Assembly (NCBI RefSeq): GCF_004217145.1 | Contig: NZ_SHKR01000001.1 | Coordinates: 1 to 55,483 of the forward strand | Direction: 5' to 3' | DNA: 55,483 nt | Source of the DNA: Kribbella rubisoli | GTDB lineage: Bacteria > Actinomycetota > Actinomycetes > Propionibacteriales > Kribbellaceae | In this document: positions 24,305-33,374 of the stretch, in pieces | Layout of the letters: each line of letters opens with the position of its first letter | Numbering within the stretch: position 1 is the first letter of the stretch | Notes under the pieces: model-generated | What the model saw: only the letters and a program-made list of their open reading frames with translations | What the model was told of the DNA's origin: nothing | Database searches by the model: none | Made by a program: the position numbers and the translations under genes

Positions 24305-26202
24305 CCCGCCTCGTACTGCCCGACACCGACCGCGTCCTCTCGCGGCAGACCGGTTGGAGCCGCAAGCACTGGGAGGCGTTGGCGGACCACCTGCTGGATT
24401 CGCTGGTCCCGTACTTCTCCCCTGGCGCCTCACTCGTCGAGCTGCCCGGCCGGCCGAGCCGATCGGGTACGGCGTCCGACGCGCTCGAAGGCTTCGCCCG
24501 ATCGTTCATGCTCGCCGCCTTCCGGATCGCCGGCGTGCAGGGCAAGGGCTGCGAAGAACTGATCGAGCGGTACGCGCGCGGCGTCGCCAATGGAGCGAAT
24601 CCGGACCACCCCGAGGCGTGGCTGCGGCTCACCCCGCGGTCGCAGCAGATGGTCGAAGCAGCGGCGATCGCAGTGTCGCTGCACGAGACGCGTGAGTGGA
24701 TCTGGGACCGGCTCGACACGCGGGCGCAGGAGCATGTCGCGGAGTGGCTCGGCGGCTTCAACGGGTCCACGACGCACGACAACAACTGGCGGCTGTTCCA
24801 GGTCGTGAGCGAGCAGTTCCTCGCCTCGGTCGGCGCGCCGTACTCGCAGGACGACATCGACGGCGGCCTCGACCGGATCGAGGACTGGTACGTCGGTGAC
24901 GGCTGGTACTCCGACGGCGACGGGCAGAACTTCGACAACTACATCGGCTGGGCGATGCACCTGTACCCCGGCCTGTGGGCGCGGATGGCCGCCGCGACGC
25001 CGGGTGCGCAGTACGAGGACCGGCTGAAGCTGTACCGCGAGCGGATCAATCTCTTCCTGGAAGACGCGGTGCACTTCGTCGGCAACGACGGCGCACCGCT
25101 CTACCAGGGCCGGTCGCTGACCTATCGCATGGCCGCGGCAGCGCCGTACTGGATGGGCGCTTTGCTCGACTCCACTCCCCTGACGCCGGGTCAGACGCGC
25201 CGGCTGTGCTCGGGGATCGCGCGGCATTTCGTGCAGCACGGCGTGCCGGATGAGCGTGGCGTGCTGACGCTCGGGTGGTACGACACGTTCCTGCCGACGA
25301 CACAGCAGTACTCCGGACCTGGCTCGCCGTATTGGGCTTCCAAGGGATTCGTCGGGCTGATCCTGCCGCCGGAGCACCCGGTGTGGGCGGACCCGGAGGA
25401 CTCGATTCCGCTGGACGACGCGGATCAGCAAAGGGCGATGCCGAAGCCGGGATGGATCGTGCACGCGAGCCGCCACGACCAGGTCGTGCAGTTGGTGAAC
25501 CACGGCGCCGACCACGCGCCGGTCGCCGAGCCGGAGGGCGTGGAGCCTGCGGGCGACCCGCACTACAACCGGCTCGCGTACGCGAACCACGCCGGGCCGG
25601 ACCTGTCCGACCACGAGCCGCACGTCGACAACCTGATCTCGCTCGTCTCGCCCGACGGAGCCGCCAGCGGCCGCGGCCGGATCCGGCGGCTCGGAGTGGA
25701 CGAGCAGAGGGCGTCCTCGTGGCACAAGGCATGGCTCGGTTCCGAGGGACCGTGGGCGATCGAGATCACGTCCGTGGTGCACAACGGGTGGGAGATCCGG
25801 TGCGCACTGGTCGAGGGGCCGGACGGTGCGTACGTGCGCAGCGGCGGGTTCGCGGTCGCCGGCGATCTATTGCCTGAGGCAACAGTTGGCGCGGTGGCCG
25901 CGTCGGCGCGGAACGCGGACGGGCTGGTGTCGGCGGTGGTCGGCCTGCACGGGTACGACGTGGCAGGCGTGCATCGCGGGCTCGGCGTGAATCCGTTCGG
26001 TGCGCACTCGGCTACGCCGTACCTCACCGCCCCGCATCACGGCGAACCGTTGGTGCTGGTGAACGCCGTACTGCTGACACGGGACGCGCTGCGGCCGGAA
26101 GCGCTTGCCGAGGGCATCGACGTGACGGTGGACGGTACGACGGTCCGGATCGGCCTGCCCGGCGGCGGTGCCGAGGTGGTCGAACTGGGACGTGGCCACT
26201 AG
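24301..26202 (+). CDS. DUF2264 domain-containing protein
   Basis: The 633-aa protein matches DUF2264 across its N-terminal 380 residues: HWEALADHLLDSLVPYFSPGAS, then EGFARSFMLAAFRIAG, the DNNWRLFQV motif, and an (alpha/alpha)-barrel-like run with GDGQNFDNYIGWAMHLYPGLWARM. Related proteins are found in polysaccharide-degradation loci and are thought to be glycoside-processing or lyase-like enzymes, but activity is not established. It has no signal peptide, so it is probably cytoplasmic. It overlaps the dehydrogenase stop (ATGA) and shares its LacI-type operator. Confidence 0.82.
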   Translation: MTRLVLPDTDRVLSRQTGWSRKHWEALADHLLDSLVPYFSPGASLVELPGRPSRSGTASDALEGFARSFMLAAFRIAGVQGKGCEELIERYARGVANGANPDHPEAWLRLTPRSQQMVEAAAIAVSLHETREWIWDRLDTRAQEHVAEWLGGFNGSTTHDNNWRLFQVVSEQFLASVGAPYSQDDIDGGLDRIEDWYVGDGWYSDGDGQNFDNYIGWAMHLYPGLWARMAAATPGAQYEDRLKLYRERINLFLEDAVHFVGNDGAPLYQGRSLTYRMAAAAPYWMGALLDSTPLTPGQTRRLCSGIARHFVQHGVPDERGVLTLGWYDTFLPTTQQYSGPGSPYWASKGFVGLILPPEHPVWADPEDSIPLDDADQQRAMPKPGWIVHASRHDQVVQLVNHGADHAPVAEPEGVEPAGDPHYNRLAYANHAGPDLSDHEPHVDNLISLVSPDGAASGRGRIRRLGVDEQRASSWHKAWLGSEGPWAIEITSVVHNGWEIRCALVEGPDGAYVRSGGFAVAGDLLPEATVGAVAASARNADGLVSAVVGLHGYDVAGVHRGLGVNPFGAHSATPYLTAPHHGEPLVLVNAVLLTRDALRPEALAEGIDVTVDGTTVRIGLPGGGAEVVELGRGH

Positions 26203-26211
26203 ATTGACGCC

Positions 26212-26739
26212 ATGAGCACGTACGAAAAACTTCTGCAGGAGCAGATCCGTAACGAATTCACGGCGTCACAGCAGTATGTGGCAGTCGCTGTCTGGTACGA
26301 CGACCAGGATCTGCCCCAGCTGGCTTCGCACTTCTACAAGCAGTCCCTGGAAGAGCGCAATCACGCGATGATGATGGTGCAATACCTGCTGGACAAGGAC
26401 ATCCGGCCGCAGATCCCGTCGGTCGGCGAGGTCGAGTCCGACTTCAAGACCGCGCTCGAGCCGCTCGAGCTCGCGCTGGCGCAGGAGATCACCGTCACCA
26501 AGCAGATCGAGACGCTGGCCCGGACCGCGCGGGACGAGAGCGACTACATCGGCGAGCAATTCATGCAGTGGTTCCTCAAGGAGCAGGTCGAGGAGGTCGC
26601 CGCGATGAAGACCCTCGTGAACGTGGCCAACCGCGCCGGCGACAACCTCTTCCACCTCGAGGACTTCCTCGCCCGCGAGGTCGTCGGCGCCACCGCCACG
26701 GACCCGACAGCTCCCCCGGCCGCCGGCGGAACGGTCTGA
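26212..26739 (+). CDS. ferritin
   Basis: The 175-aa four-helix-bundle protein stores iron. Ferroxidase ligands are visible: Glu15 in NEFTAS, Glu48 and His51 in LEERNHAM, Glu92 in AQEITV and Glu127 in KEQVEEVA. There is no haem-ligand Met in the bacterioferritin position, so it is a non-haem ferritin with an extra Ala/Pro tail. TAGATT, overlapping the preceding stop codon, ends 6 bp before the ATG, suggesting its own leaderless transcript. No iron-regulator site was recognised. Confidence 0.92.
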   Translation: MSTYEKLLQEQIRNEFTASQQYVAVAVWYDDQDLPQLASHFYKQSLEERNHAMMMVQYLLDKDIRPQIPSVGEVESDFKTALEPLELALAQEITVTKQIETLARTARDESDYIGEQFMQWFLKEQVEEVAAMKTLVNVANRAGDNLFHLEDFLAREVVGATATDPTAPPAAGGTV

Positions 26740-26754
26740 CCCGGCGACCGAGCC

Positions 26755-28641
26755 TTACCAGCTGCCGCCGCCTCCGCCGCCGCCACCACCGCCGGAGGAC
26801 CCCCCGCTGAAGCCTGACGAGCTGCCGCCACCCCCGCCCGAGCTGGACGGGGTAGGCGGCGGGTCGAACGTGCTGGCAACGGTCGCACTCACCGCACCCG
26901 CGGTCCAGCCGGACGTGTAGTACGACGGTCCGTAATACCAGACCGGATCAGGTGTGATGCGTCCCGCGGCGACGAGCTGCTCGCACACCCTCTGCCACCG
27001 GTCCGCGATCCCGAACGCGATGGCCCAGGGCAAGTACTTCGAGAAGATGTCCTCGCCCTCCTCGAACCGCAGCTGGTCCGCCTCGGCGGTAGCCAGGTAC
27101 TTCTCGAAGCCGACCAGCTGATCGGTCACTGCCCGGCCGGCCGGGTTCCGTTGCCCGCGGCCACGGATCCCGATCCAGATGCCGATGGCAACGATCACCG
27201 CGATCACCGGGACCGCGATCACCACCGCCCGGCCCGCGCCACCGGTCGCCGCCGCGGTGATCGTCCCGGCGAAGCCCGCGCCGACCACCCAGAGCCCGAT
27301 CATCGCCATACACGCACAACCGAAGCCGCTCTTGAACGGCGACCCGCCACCCGCACGCGGCATCCGCAGGTACCAGCCGCGCTGCTTCACCTGCTCCCGC
27401 AGCGCCGTGATCATCGACGTGTGCGCGGTCCGCATCGTGTTGTCGCCGACCGCACCGCGCTTGAGCAGCACCTCCGAGCCCGGCTGCAGCGTCGGGAACA
27501 GCCCCGACATCAGCGCCTGCTCGTGCGGTGCGGTCGCGACGGCCGGGTTCAGCAGGACGGCCTTCTGCGATTCACCGGTGTTGTCGATCCGTACGCCGCC
27601 GCGCACCGCCATGTCGATCAGCGTCGCCGCCGTCTCCACCGTCGTGGCCTTGGCGTCGATCAGCAGTCCGCCCTCGGCGACCGGGATCCGAGGCGCCGAG
27701 AACGCGACCGGGATCTGGTCCTTGCTCAGGTCGTCCTTCACCGGCTCGGCCACGACCCCGTCCGGCGGGAACGTCCCCGGCGGCATCCCGGCGTACCGCT
27801 GGTCCTTGTTGCCGAACTTGGCGTAGACGGCGGCGAGGACGATCGAGATCGCGGTGACCAGGCCGGCGCCGATGAGCGAGAGCCAGGACAGCCCGTTGCG
27901 CTCGAGCCAGTTCGGCGGGTCGGCCAGGATCGGGGTGTCGTTCTGTACGGCGCCCGCGGTGATGCCGGCGACGATCGTGAGCTGCTGTCCGCGCTCGAGC
28001 TGGGACGCGCCGAACACGCCCTGCTGGCCGACGACCGATTTCTGCGGGCACGTCTGCGTCGACCCGGCCTCACCGGCGAAGCAGTCGACCCGGGTCACGC
28101 CCTGAGGGACCGTGGCGTGGACCGTCACCTGGTCGATCACTGCGGACCAGGCGCTACCGGTCGCGTCCCAGTACAGCTCGCTGTGGTCGGCGAAGTGCCG
28201 CAGCGCGCCGCGGACGTCGTACGAGATCAGGTAGGTCGCCTCGTTGCCGGGGACCGTGCTGTTCGCCGAGCCGATCTTGATCTGCGTGTTCTCGTTGCGC
28301 TGGTTGTTCTCCTTGAACGTCTCGGTGGTGAACTCCGCCGAGACGTTCGGAGTGGGCGAGGAGACCTTGATGTTCGAGACCTGGTACTCCTGGTCCTTCG
28401 AATCGTCGTCCTTGTACGGCTCCCGGGTCACCAGGTCCCGGTAGATGCCGTGCCGGCCGGTGCTCCCGAAGACGTAGTCGATCGTCTCCTTCACCTGCAG
28501 AACGCCGTCAGCCGTGACGGTGTAGTCGATCTTGAAGTTCCTGATCTCGTCACCCGCGTCCGCCGAGGCAGGAACGGCGAATCCGGCCAGTGCCAGGACG
28601 GCGACCAGCATGGCGATGACGACCCCGAGTGCCCTACGCAT
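26755..28641 (-). CDS. DUF2207 domain-containing membrane protein
   Basis: The 628-aa protein begins with a signal peptide (about residues 1-27, VVIAMLVAVLALAGFAVPASA). A DUF2207 extracytoplasmic domain follows, starting FKIDYTVTADGVLQVKETIDYVF. One membrane helix lies near residue 250, and a cytoplasmic stretch leads to a helical pair near 460-510. The C-terminus is a low-complexity Ser/Gly tail ending in SGGGGGGGGGGSW. Family members are cell-envelope proteins of unknown role. I chose ATG 28641 because the signal peptide begins there; the upstream extension lacks coding character. It is convergent with ferritin and divergent from EF-G2. Confidence 0.82.
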   Translation of the reverse strand: MRRALGVVIAMLVAVLALAGFAVPASADAGDEIRNFKIDYTVTADGVLQVKETIDYVFGSTGRHGIYRDLVTREPYKDDDSKDQEYQVSNIKVSSPTPNVSAEFTTETFKENNQRNENTQIKIGSANSTVPGNEATYLISYDVRGALRHFADHSELYWDATGSAWSAVIDQVTVHATVPQGVTRVDCFAGEAGSTQTCPQKSVVGQQGVFGASQLERGQQLTIVAGITAGAVQNDTPILADPPNWLERNGLSWLSLIGAGLVTAISIVLAAVYAKFGNKDQRYAGMPPGTFPPDGVVAEPVKDDLSKDQIPVAFSAPRIPVAEGGLLIDAKATTVETAATLIDMAVRGGVRIDNTGESQKAVLLNPAVATAPHEQALMSGLFPTLQPGSEVLLKRGAVGDNTMRTAHTSMITALREQVKQRGWYLRMPRAGGGSPFKSGFGCACMAMIGLWVVGAGFAGTITAAATGGAGRAVVIAVPVIAVIVAIGIWIGIRGRGQRNPAGRAVTDQLVGFEKYLATAEADQLRFEEGEDIFSKYLPWAIAFGIADRWQRVCEQLVAAGRITPDPVWYYGPSYYTSGWTAGAVSATVASTFDPPPTPSSSGGGGGSSSGFSGGSSGGGGGGGGGGSW

Positions 28642-28760
28642 GGCGGCGACATTACAGAGCGCGAGGGTCCGGCGGTGGGAGGCGGACACGAATCCGCGAC
28701 CTGAAGACTCTTGTGCGAAGTGTCCGTTAGGGGAATCGTGGGTGGACCAGGAGGAACGTC

Positions 28761-30887
28761 ATGGCAGACAAGACGAATGCTTCCCAAGGCACCGGAGCCG
28801 CGCCCGCTGTGGACAGCCCGGCCGCCATCCGCAATGTGGTCCTGGTCGGCCCGTCGGGCTCCGGCAAGACCACCCTCGTCGAGGCCCTGCTGGTGGCCTC
28901 CGGAGTCCTGAACAGACCCGGCACCGTCCTGGACGGAACCACCGTGTGCGACTTCGACGACGCCGAGCTCCGGCAGCAGCGCTCGGTGGGCCTGTCGCTC
29001 GCCTCGCTGCCGCACGACGGCGTCAAGGTGAACCTGATCGACACGCCGGGGTACGCCGATTTCGTCGGCGAACTGCGCGCCGGCCTCCGTGCCGCGGACT
29101 GCGCGCTGTTCGTTGTCTCGGCCAATGAAGGCGTCGACGAGCCGACCAAGGCGGCCTGGCAGGAGTGCGCCCAGGTCGGGATGCCGCGGGCGGTCGTGGT
29201 CACCAAGCTCGACCACGCCCGGGCCAACTACCAGAACGCGCTCGCCACCGCGCAGGCCGCGTTCGGCGACAAGGTCCTCCCGCTCTACCTGCCCGCTGGT
29301 GACGGGCTGATCGGGCTGCTCTCCCAGACGTACTACGGCTACTCCGAAGGCAAACGTTCGACTTCCGCTCCGGACGCGGCGTACGCCGACGAGATCGAGG
29401 AACTGCGCGGCACGCTGATCGAGGGGATCATCGAGGAGTCCGAGGACGAATCGCTGATGGACCGGTACCTCGGCGGTGAGGAGATCGACCAGAAGGTGCT
29501 GATCGAGGACCTCGAGCGGGCGGTCGCCCGCGGCTCGTTCTTCCCGGTCATCCCGGTCTGCAGCGCTTCCGGCGTCGGCACGTTCGAGCTGCTCGAGGTG
29601 ATCACGAGCGGTTTCCCGTCGCCGCCCGAGCACACGATCCCGGAGGTCTTCAACCCGCACGGCGTCGCCCGCAAGGGGCTGGCCTGCGACCCGGACGGCC
29701 CGCTGCTCGCCGAGGTGGTGAAGACGACGTCGGACCCCTACGTCGGCAGGGTGAGCCTGGTGCGGGTGTTCTCCGGCACCATCAGGCCCGACACGACGGT
29801 TCACGTGTCGGGCCATTTCACGTCGTTCTTCGGTGAGCACAACTCGCACGAGGACCACGACGAGGACGAGCGGATCGGCGCGCTGTCGTTCCCGCTCGGC
29901 AAGACCCAGCGCCCGGCCGGCACGGTGGTCGCCGGTGACATGTGCGCTATCGGCCGGCTGACCCGGGCGGAGACCGGTGACACGCTCTCCGACAAGGCGG
30001 ACCCGCTGCTGCTGAAGCCGTGGAACATGCCCGAGCCGTTGCTGCCGATCGCTGTCCAGGCACATGCCAAGACCGACGAGGACAAGCTCGGCGTCGGGTT
30101 GCAGCGACTCGCGGCCGAGGATCCGACACTGCGGATCGAGCAGAACCCGGAGACCCACCAGATCGTGCTGTGGTGCATGGGCGAGGCGCACTCCGACGTC
30201 GTGCTCGACGCGCTGTCCAGCCGGTACGGCGTGACCGTCGACACCGTGGAATTGCGGGTGCCGTTGCGGGAGACGTTCGGCGGCAAGGCGAAGGGCCACG
30301 GGCGGCATGTGAAGCAGTCCGGCGGCCACGGTCAGTACGCCGTCTGCGACATCGAAGTGGAGCCGCTGCCGCAGGGATCTGACTTCGAGTTCGTCGACAA
30401 GGTGGTCGGTGGGGCGGTGCCGCGGCAGTTCATCCCGAGCGTCGAGAAGGGCGTGCGGGCCCAGATGGAGAAGGGCGTGTCGGCCGGGTACCCGATGGTG
30501 AACATCCGGGTCACGCTGCTGGACGGGAAGGCGCACAGCGTCGACTCGTCGGACATGGCGTTCCAGATGGCCGGCGGGCTCGCACTGCGCGAGGCGGCGG
30601 CCGCTACACACGTCAGCCTGCTCGAGCCGGTCGATCTAGTCTCGGTGCTCGTTCCGGACGACCTGGTCGGCGCCGTGATGAGCGACCTGTCCGGGCGGCG
30701 CGGACGGCTGCTCGGCACGGACAAGGTCGGCGACGACAGGACGCTGGTCAAGGCCGAAGTACCGCAGGTGGAGATCACTCGCTACACGATCGATCTCCGG
30801 TCCTTGTCCCACGGCGCGGCTACGTTCAGCCGTCAGTTCTCCCGCTACGAGCCGATGCCGGAGTCCGCCGCATCCAAACTGAAATGA
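28761..30887 (+). CDS. elongation factor G-like protein EF-G2
   Basis: The 708-aa translational-GTPase-like protein has a P-loop GPSGSGKT (about 29-36), G3 DTPGYADF and G4 TKLDHAR. Switch I is replaced by QRSVGLSLA instead of the usual RGITI, a feature of actinobacterial EF-G2/FusA2 paralogues. EF-G domains III-V follow (GMGEAHSDVVLD, then GHGRHVKQSGGHGQYA). Mycobacterial EF-G2 binds GTP but does not replace EF-G in elongation, so a stress or ribosome-associated role is possible. The ATG is preceded by CCAGGAGGAAC. It is not next to rps or tuf genes. Confidence 0.9.
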   Translation: MADKTNASQGTGAAPAVDSPAAIRNVVLVGPSGSGKTTLVEALLVASGVLNRPGTVLDGTTVCDFDDAELRQQRSVGLSLASLPHDGVKVNLIDTPGYADFVGELRAGLRAADCALFVVSANEGVDEPTKAAWQECAQVGMPRAVVVTKLDHARANYQNALATAQAAFGDKVLPLYLPAGDGLIGLLSQTYYGYSEGKRSTSAPDAAYADEIEELRGTLIEGIIEESEDESLMDRYLGGEEIDQKVLIEDLERAVARGSFFPVIPVCSASGVGTFELLEVITSGFPSPPEHTIPEVFNPHGVARKGLACDPDGPLLAEVVKTTSDPYVGRVSLVRVFSGTIRPDTTVHVSGHFTSFFGEHNSHEDHDEDERIGALSFPLGKTQRPAGTVVAGDMCAIGRLTRAETGDTLSDKADPLLLKPWNMPEPLLPIAVQAHAKTDEDKLGVGLQRLAAEDPTLRIEQNPETHQIVLWCMGEAHSDVVLDALSSRYGVTVDTVELRVPLRETFGGKAKGHGRHVKQSGGHGQYAVCDIEVEPLPQGSDFEFVDKVVGGAVPRQFIPSVEKGVRAQMEKGVSAGYPMVNIRVTLLDGKAHSVDSSDMAFQMAGGLALREAAAATHVSLLEPVDLVSVLVPDDLVGAVMSDLSGRRGRLLGTDKVGDDRTLVKAEVPQVEITRYTIDLRSLSHGAATFSRQFSRYEPMPESAASKLK

Positions 30888-30953
30888 CAGATGCCGCGCC
30901 AAGTAGGTTCGGTTCATGACTCAACTGCCCCGGACCGCTTTGTCGGCTGGCCG

Positions 30954-31031
30954 TCTCAGGGGTCAACCCCTGAGATGGCCGGTTCTCTACCCCGTATGCC
31001 AGGGGTCAACCGGCCATTTCAGGGGTCAACC
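30954..31031. repeat. cluster of interlocking repeats around CAGGGGTCAACC
   Basis: This sits in the 364-bp gene-free stretch 30888-31251. CAGGGGTCAACC occurs at 30957-30968, 31000-31011 and 31020-31031. The first copy is the left half of a hairpin (CTCAGGGG/CCCCTGAG around TCAA, extended by TCT/AGA and then GGCC/GGCC). ATGGCCGGTT (30975-30984) has its exact inverted copy at 31008-31017. It may be a terminator for EF-G2, a protein-binding array, or an intergenic repeat element. Confidence 0.6.
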
Positions 31032-31251
31032 CAGGCCGTTCGGGTGAAACAGGCCGGCTCGTTGCCAGCCGGGCGTGGTGGGTGCCGGGTGTGCACGCTC
31101 GACAGGACGTGTCGGTCGGTCGGGCCTGGTTTCAGGTGTGCCTGAGCGGGCCCAGGCCGATAGTGGGCGTATATGTCCTGTCGAGCTGCAGAAGAATCCC
31201 GCCCCGTGCAACACATGCTGACGCCTGGGCGCAGCATGACTACCCTTGTGG

Positions 31252-32502
31252 CTAGGGCTTGAGGCGGCGGCGTACGTCGCGGGATTTGAGGTACGCCGCC
31301 ACATCGTCGTAGCGCTCGCTCTGGTTGGCGAACTCGATGTACGAGCGGACGCGGTGCAGCCAGTCGAGTGTCGACGGCTTCACCGCGGCCAGCGCCTCGG
31401 TGAGATGACGCATGTCCAGCGGCGGCTCGCCACCGCTGGTGAGCGCTTCGTCGATGACCTTGTCCACGCCGCGCTCGATCAACGCGCGCAGGTCCGCGCC
31501 GCTGAACATCGGTGTCTGCGCGGCGAGTGCCTTCAGGTCGAGGCCGTCGGCCGGCACGTCCTTCGTCAGCACGGTCAAGATGTCCGCGCGAGCCGGCTCG
31601 TCCGGCGGCGGCACAAAGATCACCCGGTCGAACCGGCCCGGCCGGAGCATCGCCTCGTCCACGTCCCACGGCGCGTTGGTCGCGGCCAGCACGAGCAGCC
31701 CGTCGTTCTCGGAGCCGATCGCGTCGAGCTCCTGCAGCAGTACGTCGACCAGCCGCCGCGCCTCGGACCCGCCGTGCTTGTGCCGCGCGAACGCCAGTGC
31801 GTCCAGCTCGTCGAGGAACAGTACGCACGGACCGTTGGCGCGGGCGCGCTCGAACGCAGCGTGCAGATTGCGCTCCGACACCCCGAGGTACGGGTCCATC
31901 ACGTCCTCGATCCGGACGTTGATGAACGGCAGACCGCACTCCCCCGCCGTCGCCCGGGCAAGCAGCGTCTTGCCGCAACCGGGCGGGCCGTAGAGCATCA
32001 CACCGCCGCCGGACTTGCGTCCATACTTCTCGTACAGCTCCGGCCGGCTGAGCGGGAGGATCACCATCCGGTGGATTACCCGCTTGATCTCGTCCATCCC
32101 GCCGACCTGGTCGAAAGTCGTCGTCTCCTTGACCGCGTCGGCGGTCAAAGGATCCTGGTCCTCCTCCGGACCGACCCTGATCCGTACGCCGCTGCGCTCC
32201 GCGATCATCCCGTCGACGAGCTGCTGCAGCCGACCCGTCCCCTCCACGACACCTTGCTGCCGCGCCGCCTCGAGTAGGTTCCGCAGCAGGACCAGCCGCC
32301 CGTTCGCCGCAGCCAGCTCACCCACCGGTACGAACTGGTCGTCCGGAAGCCCTTGCTGGTCGAGCAGTACGACGTACTGGTCGAGGGCCTCCTCGTTCTC
32401 ACCGGCCGTGGCCAGCGACTCGGCGAGGAGCAGCCGCAGCATCACGTCATCCGGGCTGGCCTCGACAGCCTTGCGCAGTGCGGTGATCCGGTCGTTGCTC
32501 AT
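31252..32502 (-). CDS. AAA+ ATPase (classic AAA / p97-FtsH-like) with N-terminal TPR-like region
   Basis: The 416-aa protein has a helical, TPR-like N-terminus (residues 1-95) followed by an AAA module: VGGMDEIK, Walker A GPPGCGKT, the pore loop region DPYLGVSE, Walker B VLFLDELDAL, sensor AATN and RPGRFDRVIF carrying arginine fingers. Such ATPases unfold or remodel proteins. ATG 32502 is chosen because AGGAG lies 9 bases upstream and a longer frame is unrelated in composition. Its start overlaps the stop of the TPR gene upstream (ATGA), giving a three-gene coupled operon with a small membrane protein. No protease domain is present, so a substrate-remodelling role is inferred. Confidence 0.88.
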   Translation of the reverse strand: MSNDRITALRKAVEASPDDVMLRLLLAESLATAGENEEALDQYVVLLDQQGLPDDQFVPVGELAAANGRLVLLRNLLEAARQQGVVEGTGRLQQLVDGMIAERSGVRIRVGPEEDQDPLTADAVKETTTFDQVGGMDEIKRVIHRMVILPLSRPELYEKYGRKSGGGVMLYGPPGCGKTLLARATAGECGLPFINVRIEDVMDPYLGVSERNLHAAFERARANGPCVLFLDELDALAFARHKHGGSEARRLVDVLLQELDAIGSENDGLLVLAATNAPWDVDEAMLRPGRFDRVIFVPPPDEPARADILTVLTKDVPADGLDLKALAAQTPMFSGADLRALIERGVDKVIDEALTSGGEPPLDMRHLTEALAAVKPSTLDWLHRVRSYIEFANQSERYDDVAAYLKSRDVRRRLKP

Positions 32503-33374
32503 GAGCCCCATCTCCTGTTGAGCCAGCGGCGGACCAGCGGTGGGACCACCCACGAGTACACGCAGAACGCCAACCAGATCATGGCGAACGCGAAGGACAA
32601 CGGCGCGAGACCGACTGCACGGAGGCCGTAGATCACCGCGACGACACAGATCCAAACGATCAGCGGATTCACCCGGGAGAACGGGCGCAGCGGAAGCATC
32701 AGCGGATGGTTGATCAGCTTCGCCTGGCGGGCCGCCGCGCGCAGGTCCGCGTCACCGGGTTGGGACGCGGCCGCGGACGCGAGTGAGGTGTAGCCGGAGC
32801 GCGAGTCGCCGGTGAGCATGGACGCCGTACCGTGCAGGGCTCGCGCGTTCGGGTCCTCCGGATCGTGCGCCAGCGCCTCGGTGCTGTGGCGGTGCATGTC
32901 GCGGTCCTTGCCGAGCGCGAACGCCACCTGCGCGCGAGCCGCCGAGACGGCCGCGCTCTCGGGCGCATGGGACGCGGCGCGCTCGACCAGTGCGCCCGCC
33001 TTGTCTGCCTGGCCGGCGGTCAGGCAGACGCGCGCGTAGCCGAGCAGGAGATCGGGGTCGTTCGGGTCGAGGCTCAGACCCTGGAGGAACGCGGCCTCGG
33101 CCTCGGGCAGGCGTCCCTCGGAGCGCAGCGCCGAGCCGAGCACATGGAGCAACGCCGGGAACGGGCCGTGCTGGGCAAGGCCGTCACGCAGTACGTCGAC
33201 TGCCTCGGCATTCCGGTCGAGTGAGTGCAGAGCGGCGCCGCGGAACAGATACGCGCGGTAGTCGAGGGCGGTCTCGCCGGTCAGTCCCTGGAGCTCGTCC
33301 AGAGTGCGCTGCGGGTGGCCGATCCGCAGCCAATGCGCCGCCATCTGCAGACGCGCTTCGCCCGGTTCGTTCAC
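32499..33374 (-). CDS. TPR-repeat protein with C-terminal membrane segments
   Basis: The 291-aa protein contains about five tetratricopeptide-like helical pairs in residues 1-200 (for example the AEAAFLQGLSLDPNDPDLLLGYAR pattern) and two hydrophobic segments at about 230-275 (IVWICVVAVIYGL; FAFAMIWLAFCVYSWVV), then a basic C-terminus. TPRs would bind a protein partner at the membrane. Its GTG start overlaps the stop of the small membrane-protein gene and its stop overlaps the AAA+ gene, so the three products are probably made together. The AAA+ protein is the obvious candidate partner. Confidence 0.75.
   Translation of the reverse strand: MNEPGEARLQMAAHWLRIGHPQRTLDELQGLTGETALDYRAYLFRGAALHSLDRNAEAVDVLRDGLAQHGPFPALLHVLGSALRSEGRLPEAEAAFLQGLSLDPNDPDLLLGYARVCLTAGQADKAGALVERAASHAPESAAVSAARAQVAFALGKDRDMHRHSTEALAHDPEDPNARALHGTASMLTGDSRSGYTSLASAAASQPGDADLRAAARQAKLINHPLMLPLRPFSRVNPLIVWICVVAVIYGLRAVGLAPLSFAFAMIWLAFCVYSWVVPPLVRRWLNRRWGS

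Noticed and set aside
24430..25782. 450-codon open frame antisense to the DUF2264 gene
   Set aside because: Arg/Val-rich antisense shadow of the DUF2264 frame without motifs or a ribosome-binding site.
28491..30611. 706-codon open frame on the minus strand opposite EF-G2
   Set aside because: It is an antisense shadow of a high-GC gene: the composition is Arg/Gly/His-rich and it matches no family, while the + strand frame is a clear EF-G2.
30954..31031. CRISPR-like array
   Set aside because: There are only three 12-bp repeats with unequal spacing (43 and 20 bp), and no cas genes.
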